Below, in pieces: positions 37,157 to 50,500 of a DNA stretch of 64,000 nucleotides. The notes beneath the pieces are model-generated. The model was not told the DNA's origin and made no database searches. It was given only the letters and a program-made list of their open reading frames with translations. Each line of letters starts with the position of its first letter. The first letter of the stretch is position 1. The DNA is from Vanilla planifolia (lineage: Eukaryota; Streptophyta; Magnoliopsida; Asparagales; Orchidaceae). The position numbers were made by a program, and so were the translations under genes. The stretch spans positions 27,186,569 through 27,250,568 of the forward strand of contig CM043871.1 of the NCBI GenBank assembly GCA_023846275.1, written 5' to 3'.

Positions 37157-40100
37157 TCAGCTGATGACTTTTTCATTGCTTTCTTCCCTGATCCTTTCGA
37201 GCTCCTTTTGGCCAGTTCGTATAAGTCCCTTCACCGTATCAAAGGTTGTCAACCTAATGCTGCAGAACAAAAGAGGAGCAAAATAATACTTGACTACTGT
37301 GTACAACTCGACGGAAACCACCGCAGCAGCTTAATGTCCTTCAGAAAGTATTCATTCAGAGAGAGCTAACCTGCTGTTTGGTAAGTTCTTCAAAGCATTA
37401 GGCACGAAACCCCTGTATAATCCCACGAAACCATCACGATCCACAATGCCTGTATGATACAGATTAGTATCTACGTTGATAAAGATGCAAACAAAAATTT
37501 CTAAACTGGTACTGAGCTTGGTTCCTGTAGATGTTTGTGGGAATAGGTTGGTGAACCTTGAATGTGTTGTTACAATCGACAGAATGGGGTTCCCCATCCC
37601 TTTTGATTACAAAATAAATTGACGTGTTGTTACAATAAACTTAGCTAAAGTGAGGGAAAGCAATTGCAAATAACGAAAACAACACAGTTGGTCGAGAGAG
37701 ACAAGCCAAAGGGTGTCCATTTTTGTTCATAAATAGATTTATATAAAGGCATATGAAGGAAATGCTTGAGCGACTAATCCGTCATTAGTTTGATCGAGTG
37801 AGCCATGGCCATAATCAAGGCCAACTTCTCATGAGCTAAAAACCTTGCCTTTGGGACATAAAGACATCAATGATGGAGCAAACTGGTTTTCGGATAGCTT
37901 CTTCATCCAAAACAAGAACAACGCTAGCCACCTTGTCCGATGTGCTAAGCTAGAGTAGAGAACCCAGCAAAAAGGATACAGGCAAATACCTTTTGGGTTG
38001 CTGGAAAGCCGCTTCAAACTGTACCATCTAAATAGATGCTCTCTAAATGTAGAGTGCCTTGAGGAAGGGAGACGCTTTGCTTATGAAGATGACACAAAAC
38101 AAACCCAAGCAGCTCGTTTTGGATTTGCTTCGATCTCTTCGGCCAAAATGAGATGACCTAAGAACTTCCCAAACAATACTCAAAAGGTGCATTTGCACGG
38201 GTTCAATTTCATCTGATATTTTCTAATCGTTTGGAATGTCTCGATCAGTTTCTTCAGCAACTTAGAAAAAGTTCAGCATTCATTCACCTAGAGTTGACCA
38301 AGAGGAGCATCCTTTGATATTTATAAACGCCAAGAACATCTCAATCAAGTTCTGCAGTGACTTAGAACAAGTTCAGTATCCATTCCCCTGGTATTATTGA
38401 CCAGGAGGAGCATCTGGTCAAGCCAAGGGAATATTTGAGTAAGATAAGAAAAAGTGGCCCAATAGGCTTTGTTGTGGGTGGACTAAATTGATGATGGGTG
38501 CCTAGGCCAAATCAAGATAGAACCAAGCTCGCCAAGCTAGAGTTTTGAACATCTGTCAATTTGTGGGGCAAATGGATAAATGCTCAGGGAACGGTGCCCA
38601 AGCGACCCAATGAAGAGACTTAGCTAAGTCAAGTAGGGATGAAGAACTAGCATTCTCAATGACCAAACCATGAATAGGTACCTAAGGCAAGCTGGCTTGG
38701 TCAGGACCAAGTGACGCTTGGAAAAATTTATGAGAGAAACCAGATGAAATGTCATGGTGAACAAGCTGACCAGGTGAAACTTGGAAAAACACATAACCTA
38801 TGGCCTCCAAGATGGTAGGACATGAGGGCATTCATTCAAACAACACCGTTTTGGGTGGTGAGTCGCTTATTTTGCCCATTTGTCAAATTCAAGCATCGAG
38901 AAAAAGCAATTATATGAATATTTTAAGATAGCAAAAAATCTATACCTAATACCCATCACTAAAATCAAAACTATAGTTATGACAACTTGATAAGTTCTTC
39001 GATAATGACAACCATGGGTATTCTCCCCACTACACATTTTCTCCCAACCATCTTGATATTAACTACAACCTTGGGTAGATGAGGTCGTAAACCAACACCT
39101 CGAGGATTCTATGACCAACTCTAGATGTACCTCCATTTATGAGCATTAAGACTACTCCCGTTTGATGTCGAAATCTAACAAATGCATGCCTCCTCTTTTG
39201 ACAAACCTTTTTGATGTAGTACTCCCTTTCCAAATTTGGAGGGTTGCAATTCTTCTCTAGCATTGGTCTAAAATTATGTCCAAAGGCCATCCTCAATTGA
39301 TGATTACAAAAGAACCTCGTAATAGGAGCACCAAATAAATATTGATGTTGAAACTAGTTTTTGACACATGTATAGACGCTAATTCCATGTAAGTATATAG
39401 GAAAGTTCCATGCTAAGTTGGTTAACCATGAATGAGCAATGGAGCAAAGTAGTGAAAATAGTACAACGCAAATGATAATGTGAAAAACCCTAAATCATAC
39501 CAAAAAAACAGCTAAAATCGACAATAAGTTCAACAATCTCTACGTGAATTACAGCAAAAATAATCAAGTTGTTACAATAAACATGGTTAAAACAAAGGAA
39601 AGTAAAACGAAAACAGCAAATGAAATGCAAGAAGCCATGAACAAGAATGCATGAGAGAAATAAAAGTTCAAAAGTTCTTGGAAGTATATCAGGAATCTAG
39701 TGACAAAAGATGTCCATTTTTTGTTAGATATGGGCATATATAAAGATAAAGGGAATGATATGATTTGTTAGTTGGATTTGATAAGTTAATGGGACAAGTT
39801 GCAGATCGATATAAACTTAGAATGTGACATCAATCAAAGATCGAATAGCGTTAATGAGCATTTAATGTCTTGGATCATAGTAAGTTTCAAGAGAATTAAA
39901 GTAAGGCAATTTTTAAGAGAAAACTAGAAGAAACACTCAAAAGAGAGCAGGGCTCTAGTCAACCTAGGACATGCAATACCAAACTTCCTAGAAGACTGTC
40001 ATAGTGTGGATCTGGAAACAGAACCTAACTCAAGCGAAAGAACTAGGATTGAAGGAAAATACCTGACTAAGCGGTCAGGTTTACCAGACTCACAAGTGCA

Positions 40101-43100
40101 AAATTCTTTAATACAATTTCCATATTATGGATGGAACCTAGCAGAATAATGAAGTCCAAAAGAGACCAGGTCAACTGCCATACAGGAAGCTAGAAAATGT
40201 ACATTGCACTTGTCAAGAAACAACAGGAGGGCAAATAATTGACTTAACAAGATGCTCACCACTAACAGAATAAACACTTATACTCATTATTTGTTGTTCA
40301 TTAATTAAAGCAACATTAAGGAAGCTAAAACTATTGTTCATTGTGCACTAAAGACCAGCATTTGACATCAACAACATAAGACATTGTTGGATGAATTGCA
40401 ATGAAACAAAAGGAGGCTCAAGTGATTTGCTTCTAGATTCTAAATTTCCAAGCATTGATGCCATTGATCAAATTCAGCAGGTCTTCTAGATACCCAATTC
40501 ACAACAACCTTGCGAGGAAGTCAAAACAAATTGTATCCCTTCCATTTATTCATTGTTCTTATCACTCATATTCTCTTACTGATAATGGTTAGCAACAACA
40601 TGTACAAACAATTAGTAATGCTTAAATACTTTTCACAAAATTGGTAAATCAATGTGCATCGGGATTACATGTATTCAGAGCAGATGCAAAACCTCAACTG
40701 CTGTACTTGGGCAAATTTATAATAGTCAAGAGGTCATAGAAACCACAAGGGAAGTGCCTGAGTAGCCGTGGAGATATAGCATATATCTGAGGTCAGAATA
40801 GGAGTTTGCCTGTGTAATAGGTTGGTAGTTTGGTCAACCTTAAAGGAACATTTTAAAAGAACACTGCAAGAACAAGATTATCGATTATAAATGTTCACCC
40901 GCAGAGCACCAGCAGAAAAATAGAAAGAATGTTATCAAGATGAGAACGCTAATGTAAAATAATCATTTTCTACGAAGTGCTGGGACTCTGAATCAAGAAA
41001 ATATTGAACTAACTTTGGTGGAAGAGAAGTTTACAAAGAACGAAATAAAATGATTCAAACATTTTAGACAGAGGCTGGAAGGTGATACTGGTGGAGGGTA
41101 ATTGATGGAACCCATGCTTGACAACAGTTGAAGAAAACTATACAATCTAGAACTTTAAGTAACTTGGAAAAAACAAGGGACAACCAAAATTTGTTTAATG
41201 TGATGAAGAAACAAACAAACAAATTTTAAAAGCACTTCAAATATGCCCAAAAAATCTGAAGAAAGCGCATCTTACCAGGAAAAGCATCAAAAACAGTATT
41301 GTAAGGTGAACCTCTCATTTGCATCTGTCTTCTCACAGTGTCAAGGGGATAGCACATGAGCGTAGCTAATGATGCAGAGACAAGTGCTGTTACAAGTGAT
41401 GTTTCAGGCCTCTTGTGGTACTTCTCTGGTAGAGATTTCTTCATTCTAGAAAACAAAAAAGCAAGATGAACCAGTCTACCTCATTATTAACAATCCATTG
41501 GAAGGAGAAAGAAGAAACCTCACAAGTCAAAAATGCAGAAGTTCACAGCAATATAAGGTGCTATTCCAATCAAGGATGGGCCAAGACCACTATAAAACGA
41601 AGCCAAGCCTTCTTCTCTTAACATGTTCAAGGCCACCTATAAAAGAAAAGATATCGATCCTATAGATTAAATAAGACTAACTAGGCATGGTGATGTACCT
41701 GAGACATAGTCCTTGATCCATGCTCAACAGCCAACCTTAGACGCAGAACATCCAAAGGATATGTTACCTGGAAAAGTCAAACAAGACGTATGTAATAAGT
41801 GAACATTATACAGAAAAACAAAATAAAAAAATTGAGTTCAAGAAAGAACGTGCTTCAACAGATAGAACTCACAAAGGTTGAAGTCATCCCAGCAAGTGCA
41901 CCAGCACAAAGCCTTCCAATGACAGAAAGCTCACCATTCTTACTGCTTAACAGTTTCTAAACTCGAGATTCGTAATATAAAGTAAATATCATACAAAAAA
42001 AATTTCAATACGAACAAAAAGGAAAACCAAATTTAAAAGTGAGATACGATACATCCCGCAGGATCTACCCTACCTTGTAAACTTCATAAGCAAAAAGCTG
42101 GACGGCACTGTATGGAATTATGCGTATGACCTGCCGAATTTTAAGTACTTCTTAAAACTCCAAAAACCAAAAGAAAATAGATGAAATAATGTTGCAAGGA
42201 AAATTTATGACAAACCTGTGGAAGATTCCCTTTCCAGTAGCCCTTGATACCTTCCTCCTTTCCAGCAAGGGCAAAAGCCTGCAAGATTGTGAAGAGAATC
42301 AAATTATGTTAAGTGATTTGAACCACTAGATAGATTAGGAGATAAGGGCAAGTACAAGTTTCCAAAGCTTTACAGAAGCTCGTCTCATTTATCAGAACAT
42401 CACGCTAATACATTAGAGCTCAATGTACATCATTCACATGCACACCACCATTTTCTTTCTAGAGAATTGCACTTATTTTTTATAATGAGATTTTAAATTT
42501 GCAACTTCATTTTGCAACTTGTAAAGGCCAGACATTGGAAATCTACAACCCTAATTTCTCCTTCCCACCAGAACATTATGAATAAACAAGTCCTATTTAT
42601 GAAGAGAAGTAAAACATGGCACATAGTGATTTCCATACAACAAATAAAAAGTTAGTCTATTTTTACCAAAAAAAACAACTGTGTTCATGGAAATGTATAG
42701 AAAAAATTGTTTGAAATCAAATAATAGCCCATTTAAATTTCCTATGGTGGGCTACTATAAAACTTCAAAATGTGAGATCTGACTTAATGAAGAAAATATA
42801 CAACCTTTTCAAAATTAATTATGAGTTTGTGTTTGAGTTTTCTTTTGAAATCAAGTTTTTGAGCAAAACATAGTTACAAATTATCTACATGTTTGGATGA
42901 TTGTTTAGAAGCTGTGTTTTACTAAAAAATGAATGAGATTCATCGTCATTTATCATTTACTACGAAAGCTCATTTTGGCATTAAAACATACTACTATTAT
43001 TTCTTCACTTTATTTTCTACACAAAAGGTCATAAGAAAATTTCATCATCACACACAAAGTTAATCCAATATCCATTCTTAATAACAAATTATCAAATAAA

Positions 43101-44228
43101 AAACTTTTTAATAACACTTAATCACTTAAATATATTTTTCATGAATCTACTTAATGTTTAACAACTATACAAAACAAACCCTCAATCATATACATATCAA
43201 TAATAAGCTTAACCTCATAATTTAATGTAAACAGAACTAAACAATGGTATATAGTATCTTGGAAATTGTCAGTGTTCCTCCAGCATAACCGAGGATTATG
43301 CACTGAGCAGAAAAACCACAATTAGTGATCGGTCCATAGATTCGTATAGATGTCTCTTCATGCAAAATTTTTAAAGAGTAACCAAACAATGTTTATTAGA
43401 AGCAAGTTCAACATCAATACATCTTGAGTGCAAAACTAAATTTCCAACTTAACACAACTGGAAGCACCTGAATGCCAGTGATTCATGATAGTGTCAAATA
43501 TAATGTATAAGCCTATCAGTCATTTATCCATAAATAAAATTTCATTTTTAATTTCTTCCTACCAAGCTAGACTTAAGCATCATTTTTTCCAATTAATTAT
43601 AGTCTACTAATGAATCACAGTTTGATTTCACATTAGCGTCCTTCTTCTTACTACTTCCACATTCACAATAATCCCTTACCAAAGATCATAATAATACAGT
43701 TGGGTATCTGAAAAATATAGAAATAAATCCGACCATGTATTTCCTTTGGGGAATTATAAAGGACTCAATTTGGGGCATGAAGAACCTACCTCAAGAAAGC
43801 CAATTCCCTTTTCATGCCCTCCATCTCCAACGCGTAATGCGTGTGTCTGAGAAAGCAAAAAAAGTTAGTGAGAACAGTCACAAATTCAAATAATACAAAA
43901 AAGGTAAATGGAAAAAGAATCCTACCTGCATGAGCAACTTGATGCGGTCGAGAGGTGCAGTCAAGGTCTTGGCAGCGGCGCCTGCGATGGCTCCGGCTGA
44001 GAAGAGGGCCAATCCGTCGGGTACCATAGCAAGAAGCGCCAAGGGATGCCTAAGCAGTTGCTCGGTCGAAGGCAGAGGCTCCTTTTCACCGTTCCCATGT
44101 CCTCCACCCTCGCTGCCGTCTCCCTCCACAGAAGAGACGGAGGCAAATGGCCTGGTGAGCCGGTCGTCGCCACCAACTGCTTTGAGTGAGGGAATGGAAC
44201 GCCATCCGAACACCGCTTCTCTCGTCAT
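37157..44228 (-). CDS. Chloroplast envelope/thylakoid adenine-nucleotide (ADP/ATP, PAPS-type) carrier, mitochondrial carrier family (365 aa, 10 exons)
   Basis: Arabidopsis relatives of this clade (TAAC/PAPST1 At5g01500 and PAPST2 At3g51870) exchange ADP/ATP and PAPS/PAP across plastid membranes. Exons on the - strand: 44228-43926, 43846-43790, 42278-42216, 42130-42074, 41956-41873, 41767-41699, 41636-41524, 41445-41276, 37449-37371 and 37259-37157. All are GT-AG, total 1098 nt, and stay in frame to TGA. The ATG at 44228 follows an in-frame TAG, which fixes the start. Residues 1-75 are a Ser/Gly/basic-rich leader that could be a transit peptide. Three carrier signatures follow: APLDRIKLLMQ, TYPLDVLRLRLA and CYPLDTVRRQMQM, with SFYSGLGPSLIGIAPYIAVN and GLYRGFVPNALKNLPNSS (spanning a splice) typical of the clade. 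Intron 8 is 3.8 kb and holds repeat DNA. It appears intact and functional. Confidence 0.93.
37600..39800. repeat. Repeat-derived DNA in carrier intron 8, bounded by diverged direct repeats
   Basis: Two diverged direct copies share, in order, GTTGTTACAATAAAC, A(A/G)(C/G)GAAA-rich sequence, GTGTCCATTTTTGTT / ATGTCCATTTTTTGTT and a TATA(T)AAAG string. They lie at about 37625-37800 and 39565-39780. The 1.8 kb between is less AT-rich and includes a local ~100-bp duplication near 38230-38410 (ACTTAGAA(A/C)AAGTTCAG and GACCA(A/G)GAGGAGCATC repeated). The arrangement recalls a small LTR-type or composite repeat. No protein domain was recognised, so the element class stays open. Confidence 0.4.
39801..41275. 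other. Remainder of carrier intron 8, no gene
   Basis: AT-rich intronic DNA without recognisable coding sequence, between the repeat block and the exon that ends at 41276. Confidence 0.5.
42279..43789. other. Carrier intron 2 (1.5 kb), no internal gene
   Basis: AT-rich sequence between the second and third exons. The patches on both strands show no domain and no repeats that I could define. Confidence 0.5.
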
Positions 44229-45518
44229 TGGACACTATCGGGACCGTCGCTTTTCCTCTTCCGAGACGAATGAGGCGAATGGGAACGGCGTGGAACCCAG
44301 CAGAGCAGAGCAGAACGGGAATTCGTTTGGTTTATCTTCTGCAAAAATAAGATCTTGGAACAATGGAGATTGAAAATGAGCACGGAAGTTGCCTCTGGGG
44401 CCCAACGGTGAATGGGTTGTCAGCTGGCAAACTTAGAGCTTTCGGTAGGTTTTTTTTAATATACCGTCTAAAGAGAATTAGGACAAGCTTAGTTCTAAAT
44501 TTTAAAATATTACTAAATTTATTGGGAAACTTTTTTAATTATTCTGAATTTAAAAAATAAATAAAAATTAAAATGGGAGAAACAATATCTAATGACAATA
44601 AAACACATTTTGTCATATCAATAATTTCAATAACATAACTCATAGAAAAGCACGCATACATTTATTTTTTTAAAATAAAGCATAATAAAAAAGAAAAGGG
44701 ATACAATAATATAGAAATGGAATGTTTTTAACAAATTTTATATAATAAAAATTATTCCTTTGTTGATTAGTCCATATTATTTCTTTGATTTTTTTTATCA
44801 TATATTATATATGTGACAAATAACAAATAAATTTAATAAAAATATTTTAAAATATTTAAATACAAGTAAAATAAAAAATGTAATAATAAACTTTAGTATA
44901 CCATTTAAAATTAAATAGATTTTATGAAAAATATTAAAATATTTATATATTATAATAGATAAAATAATTGAATAATAAAATACATATATTTCACAATATA
45001 TCATACAATAACAAAAACTAGAAGATTATTTTTATATATCATATGTCATATAAATATAACACAAATTTCTTTCATGTAAAAACCCTTATAAAGATCTCAA
45101 ATAAAAATACTCTTATTCACAACATCTTTTGTAAAAGATCTTTAAGAACTCTTGACTCTATGAACATTTACATCTTTATCTATAAATGTAGTTAGGTGAT
45201 GTCATAACTTAATCAACAAGCAAAGCATTAGAAACAATATAGATAAAATAGTAAAAGAATGTAGTTTGTATTAATTAAATATCAATTAAATAGTAAAAAA
45301 ATATAGGTATTTATAATGATATAAATATATTGAAATGGATGATTATATTATAATAGTTTTATTATAATGTCATTTCTATAAAGTTATGTATCAAAACAAA
45401 TGTTTCATGTTGTTCTTCAAGATGACTCAAGATACATCATCAAGTATTAAATCACGCAAGAAAATGCATGTATTGTACCAATGGTTCATGCAAGCAAACA
45501 AACATTTTTCACATTTTT
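44229..45518. other. Intergenic: carrier 5' flank and very AT-rich spacer to the XTH gene
   Basis: About 44229-44420 is less AT-rich and should contain the carrier 5' UTR and promoter. About 44560-45390 is extremely AT-rich, with ATATTTATAT/AATATATT strings and no coding sequence. The final part is 3' flank of the XTH gene. Confidence 0.5.
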
Positions 45519-46938
45519 CTATTTTTGCTTACTACACTCAGGTGGCATCACAAGGTATCTTTGAGTATCTTTGCAATAAGAATAAAACATGAACCCATCT
45601 CTAACCCATTTCATCCCCACCTTCTGAGCCTCGGGTAACTTTGCAAATTGTTGCCCATCTATCGGATCAAGATCAATCTTGATGCCATTCATTCCATAGC
45701 ACGAGGAGGTGCTCAAACTCGACAGGCTTTGGTTCCACAAGCAACCTTGTAGCTCAAAACCTTGGAAGGAGGCCATGAAGGGAGCATGGTTGTAGTTGAT
45801 GTGCTTTTTGGCACCATGTCTAGTCCAATTTGATCCATCCCATATGGTAGAGTAGAGCGACATCGGCTTGGATGGGTAGGCTTTCATGACTTCACTATGG
45901 TTCACCTCTCGCACAGGAATGTTGTCCACCATAAACCTAACAATGAAGAGGGTATTGAATTAGACAAAACTAAAACCTAAACTAAATATAATTTTGTCAA
46001 AAGAAACTTAATTGAACAAAAAGAACTAAGTTTTGTTCCAACATAAAATTGAATGAAAAAAAAAAAAAACTTTTTATTTGAATTTTAATTAATAGATCAA
46101 ATTTGGGATAGAAAAAACAGATTTTATAGTAAGTACTACAAATTGAACTAAAAAGCAAATATAAAATGAACACAAATGAAGATCAAAACGAAGGAAAACA
46201 GAGAAACAAAATTAAATTTATGAAATGAAGACGAAGTTACACGATGTGATGGTAATTCCAGAGGATGGAATATTCATGGAAGTCCTCTGCTGGGTCGAAC
46301 CAAAGGTGGAACTTCTCCTATCGCCCGGTTCTCAAACTATCGTTCCCGTAGAGATTGGTCTGCAGCACCCATTCCTTCTCCTTCTCGTGCCCCAGAAGCT
46401 CGAAGTCTATCTCATCATGGTTCTTCGCAAACACTTCGCTGCTCGACATCTGATGCAAACAGCAGCATCATACATGAATCACTCTTCTCATAAGCTTCAA
46501 ACCTGGATAGCAAACTCAGACATGAAGCTCACATAGAAAGCAACCACAACACCAGCTGCAAACCCAGGAGGAAGCTTAACGGCTGCACTGAAGAATCCAT
46601 GGAAGAACACATCCTTGGACTTGAAACCAGACCCTGCTCCAACAAATCATTTATTCAACCAAATCCATTTAATCAACAAACAGTCGATCGACACAACCCG
46701 TACCTGAAAACTCATCAAGGACGAGATCAACCGACGACCCATTATCGACCCGCCGGACGTTCTTCCCCACGTAGAAATCCGAGAACGCGTCGTCGAAGGG
46801 AATGTGAGGGAAGAGCCCGGTGAGCTTCGTGGTGGCTGGGGGAGACAGGTCGTGCCGCAGAGGCCGGGCTCCGGCCATCAAGGAGACGATAATCGTTGCC
46901 ACAAGCAATGGCTTGTGGGTTATGAGAGTGAGCTCCAT
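45519..46938 (-). pseudogene. Xyloglucan endotransglucosylase/hydrolase (XTH, GH16; subgroup III-like) with one in-frame TAG
   Basis: XTHs cut and rejoin xyloglucan in the cell wall. Exons on the - strand: 46938-46704, 46633-46533, 46449-46241 and 45936-45519, all GT-AG, 963 nt in total. The ATG at 46938 gives a secretion signal (MELTLITHKPLLVATIIVSL); an in-frame ATG at 46992 lies upstream but would bury it. The GH16 active site is NHDEIDFELLG, with both acidic catalytic residues. LGHEKEKEWVLQTNLYGN, KFHLWFDPAEDFHEYSILW, the AYPSKPMSLYSTIWDGSNW region and the C-terminal FMFYSYCKDTQRY / PPEC match the XTH27-33 subgroup. Codon 156 (46320-46318) is TAG where relatives have Glu (GR-E-EKFHLWF), so the product would end before the second half of the fold. 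Everything else, including all splice sites, is intact. It is either a very recent nonsense pseudogene or a base-call error. Confidence 0.88.
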
Positions 46939-47509
46939 TGTGCTTTCTTTCACGTAGGAGAAATGTTTACATATATGTGCGGTGGGTTCCATTTCTTCTT
47001 TATTGCCTTGGCATCTTTGGCATGGAATCAGAGGAACAAGAAATGAAGGAGGGCATGTAGATTGCAGCAGCGAGTAGGCATTGGAGGACAAGTCCAGCTC
47101 ATGAAACAGCTGGGTATTCTATTAAAGGATATGGTTGGCCGTTAAGTTGTGAAGGCTATATTTTTGTCAACATTGGTTTTAAAACAGTTTGACTGAGCAT
47201 TTTTAAGACTAATGAAAAAGGTCATGTCTTTCACAATCATTTCAAACATTAGTTTTATTTTAAATATCATATTTTAGTTATAATTCATCAAATATCATCA
47301 TATTTTTACCTTAACTATTTTAATATATAATCACATCTCATTGCATTTTTTTCAAACTTTACTCATAAAAATGTTGAGATTACAAGGAAGACAAGCCTAA
47401 AAGAAGAAGATAATCCAATCTCATGTTGATTGAATTAACTTGATGAAACAATAGCCTTGCCTTAAGTGTTCATCAAAATGGATTGACATGTTCAAGCATG
47501 CATCTGGCT
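46939..47509. other. XTH promoter region and 3' flank of the helicase gene
   Basis: The part next to 46938 contains CACATATATGTAAAC about 30-40 bp upstream of the chosen XTH start, a possible TATA region or leader. The rest is AT-rich 3' flank of the helicase gene, whose stop codon is at 47512-47510. Confidence 0.4.
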
Positions 47510-50500
47510 TTACTTCTTCTTCCCAAACTTCCTCTTCCCTTTCCCCTTCCCCTTCCCCTTCGGAGCTTTGTTGTTGAAGCGAGCTATCCTATTAGCCTTC
47601 TGCTGCCTACTCTTCCTCACTTGCTCGGTGTCTCTAAGCTCGGATTTCACGTTGGAATTAGGCAACAAAGGTCGTCGCTGATTCTTTCTGCCTCTGAAGT
47701 TCCTCTGGTTTCCTCTTGCTTGATGAACTGCAGAAAAATTATTTAAGAGAAACTGGTGCAGTAAATAACCAACAAGGGAGTTCATGATTACATGCACACA
47801 ACCCATTATAGCTCAAGATAGCATTGACGATGTTCGATTCGATTCTCATGATAAAAAAAGAGCTAATCATCTCAATTTTGGTTATGGCCTGATGTTTTTG
47901 CAATCAGTTTGAGCTCGATTTGAGTGAAATTTAATCCAGCTTTTCATCTTAAATAAGTTTGCATGTTCATTCATATTAAATATATCAATACATTAGTATT
48001 ATATTTTTATAAATTTGTGGTCATGTTGCAATTTAATCTTTGTTTCAATTTTGTTTACTTCACCTCTAAACCCAGTTTCAAACGATATTCCAATGAGAGA
48101 CAAATGAAGAGGCAATTAACAGGGAAACTAATCATTAGGGAATGGTTTTTAAGCAAGTATGAGCATGCCAAAGAGTTAACACCCAATGCGATAAGGAATA
48201 AAGCCTTTGAAGGAACAAGAGATTGAAGTCTCACTCACCTCCATGTTTGGCGTCTGGTCTTGAAGCATCAGTTGCAGATTCACCAAAAGCAATCTTCTTG
48301 TGGGATTTTTCTTTCCATTTCTTGTATATCCCAGATTTTTCTGACTTCACTTTTGTGCCGCTCTCTGTCTTGATCTAAACATCGAAGACCATAATGGATT
48401 ATGAAGTTGCATCTAAATTGGCAAGTTGATAAAGAATGGAGATGATTAAGATCAAATTTTGTAGTCCATACTAAATGAACATGCCATGATTTGGTCACCA
48501 ACCTCCATTTATTTCAAACAAAAACTTTATGCTTTGTATATGTAAAGCAATTCTTTTTAATAATTGAGAGAAATAAATCGAGCTTATGGACTAGAACAAC
48601 TCTCTAGAACTTTAAGTTCAGTTTATTCGTGCAATAGTAAGTAAATTAGATCATTTAAAATTTAAAAAAAGGAACTTGGTGCAACATGTGAACATTAGGG
48701 TAAAGAAACATTGTTCTTCAGTGTTAAATGAAGGAAATTTTGATAAATGGATAAAGATCATCTCACTGTGGTTTGGAAAAAAATGTCAAGAAAAATTAAA
48801 AGAAAACTTTATTCTACAACCATCTTACATAAAATTGGCTACAATTTTACAAGGTGGTGATAATTAGATGAACTCACTAACATCATTTGCATTATCGATT
48901 AATAACTTGATGATTTTCAAGCGCACGCAATCACTTCTAAGAGTCTCTTGTCATGTGATCATGGTCTACCTCGTAATCACCTAATAGAGCAACTAAGTGG
49001 CCTTCATTTAACATACATGAACAATCAAATTCAACATCTTATAAGCTTATCTTCAATTAATATAATGTAATGTTTCATAATCATATCCTTCCAAAATATA
49101 GCCGCACATCCATCTTAACACTCATTTTACTTGTAAATTTAGAATACACAATCCAACTTTCCATTAGATACGATATCATAAAATTTACCTTCAATCTTAA
49201 GAGAATGTTTGTAGAACACAACATATTTGAAATAGCTTATTTTAACCTGTTATGATCATATTATTAACATTTTCATCAATGTTAACATCATTTTAGAAAA
49301 TATTCAAGATAAAGAGATTTTTAATCCTTCAATATTTTATGATCTTCATATGTAATATCCACATCATTTGTACTTCTAGCATAACCAAACATGAATTCTA
49401 TATAATGAATTTTTGATATATTAAGTTGAAATCCCTTGAACTCTAAAATTACTTTCTATGAATATAATTCAACTTTAGCCCCTTAGTTCTATCAACATAT
49501 ATAATATTATCAACAAAAAACATATGACATAATACTTCGTTTTAGATTTGATAAATACCTCCATAACTAATGAAATATATTAATTACCTAGTGCAAAGCC
49601 TTAATGGTATACAATTGTCTTGAGAAAGTCTATACTCAATCCTCCTTAAAGATGAACAAATATCATTACTCACTCGTAGCATCAATATATGCAATGATAA
49701 TCATTTTAACAAGATATCTCAAAGTTATCCTCATCTCATGGTACTCGATTTGAGTTAGAAGATAATTGAATATATGTTTTTCATTAAGAATTACAAAGCA
49801 AGTTACAAACAGAATTTGGATTCAATGATAGACAAATGTATTAGAATACCATTTACATTTGACAAAGAAAAAGATATGACTTTGTAGATGTTCAGTGGAG
49901 ATATTGAATGAAAAAAAAATAATGAATGGGATGCATGAAGAGGCTGATGCTTTAAGTGATGTATGTAAAAGGCGAGTGCAATCAATAACAAAAAAAAAGT
50001 ACAAGTCAAAAAATCAAAGTGAAACTTCTTCTTAGATCAACTTGGTGACCTTTTGTTTATAGATATAAAAAATGGCTAAGAGTCATCAACTTGGTGTTTG
50101 GGTATTAATCGTGAAATCATCTTGGTTGATTACTAAATGATCTTTTCCATCGATTTAGGAACCAATTTTTTATACATTATCAATTTAAATTATTTATTAC
50201 TTTTGCTAAATCTATTTAATTAGATAAATTTAAGAATTATCATTTTTTATTAGAATTTGAGTGTACTTTAATATTCAAAAGTAATCCTCTTTGCCCTTTA
50301 TTTTATACAGATGACTTTTTTTAGTGAAATATCTTCTTTCTCATGAGTGTAGACTTGATTTCTAAACAAATCATATAAATATTGATCTTCTATTTTTATG
50401 TTCTTAATCTCTAAGTTACTATTTTGTCATTTGTCACATCTAATCATAACAATGCTACTACACAAACACGCAATTCATTGCAACATTTTGCTTTCCTTCC

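Noticed and set aside
39063..39296. 77-codon - strand frame in carrier intron 8
   Set aside because: Sits inside the repeat-like block, has no known domain and is not needed to keep the carrier in frame.
46939..46992. Earlier in-frame ATG (46992) as XTH start
   Set aside because: It would place 18 polar residues ahead of the signal peptide. The ATG at 46938 gives a normal secretion signal.
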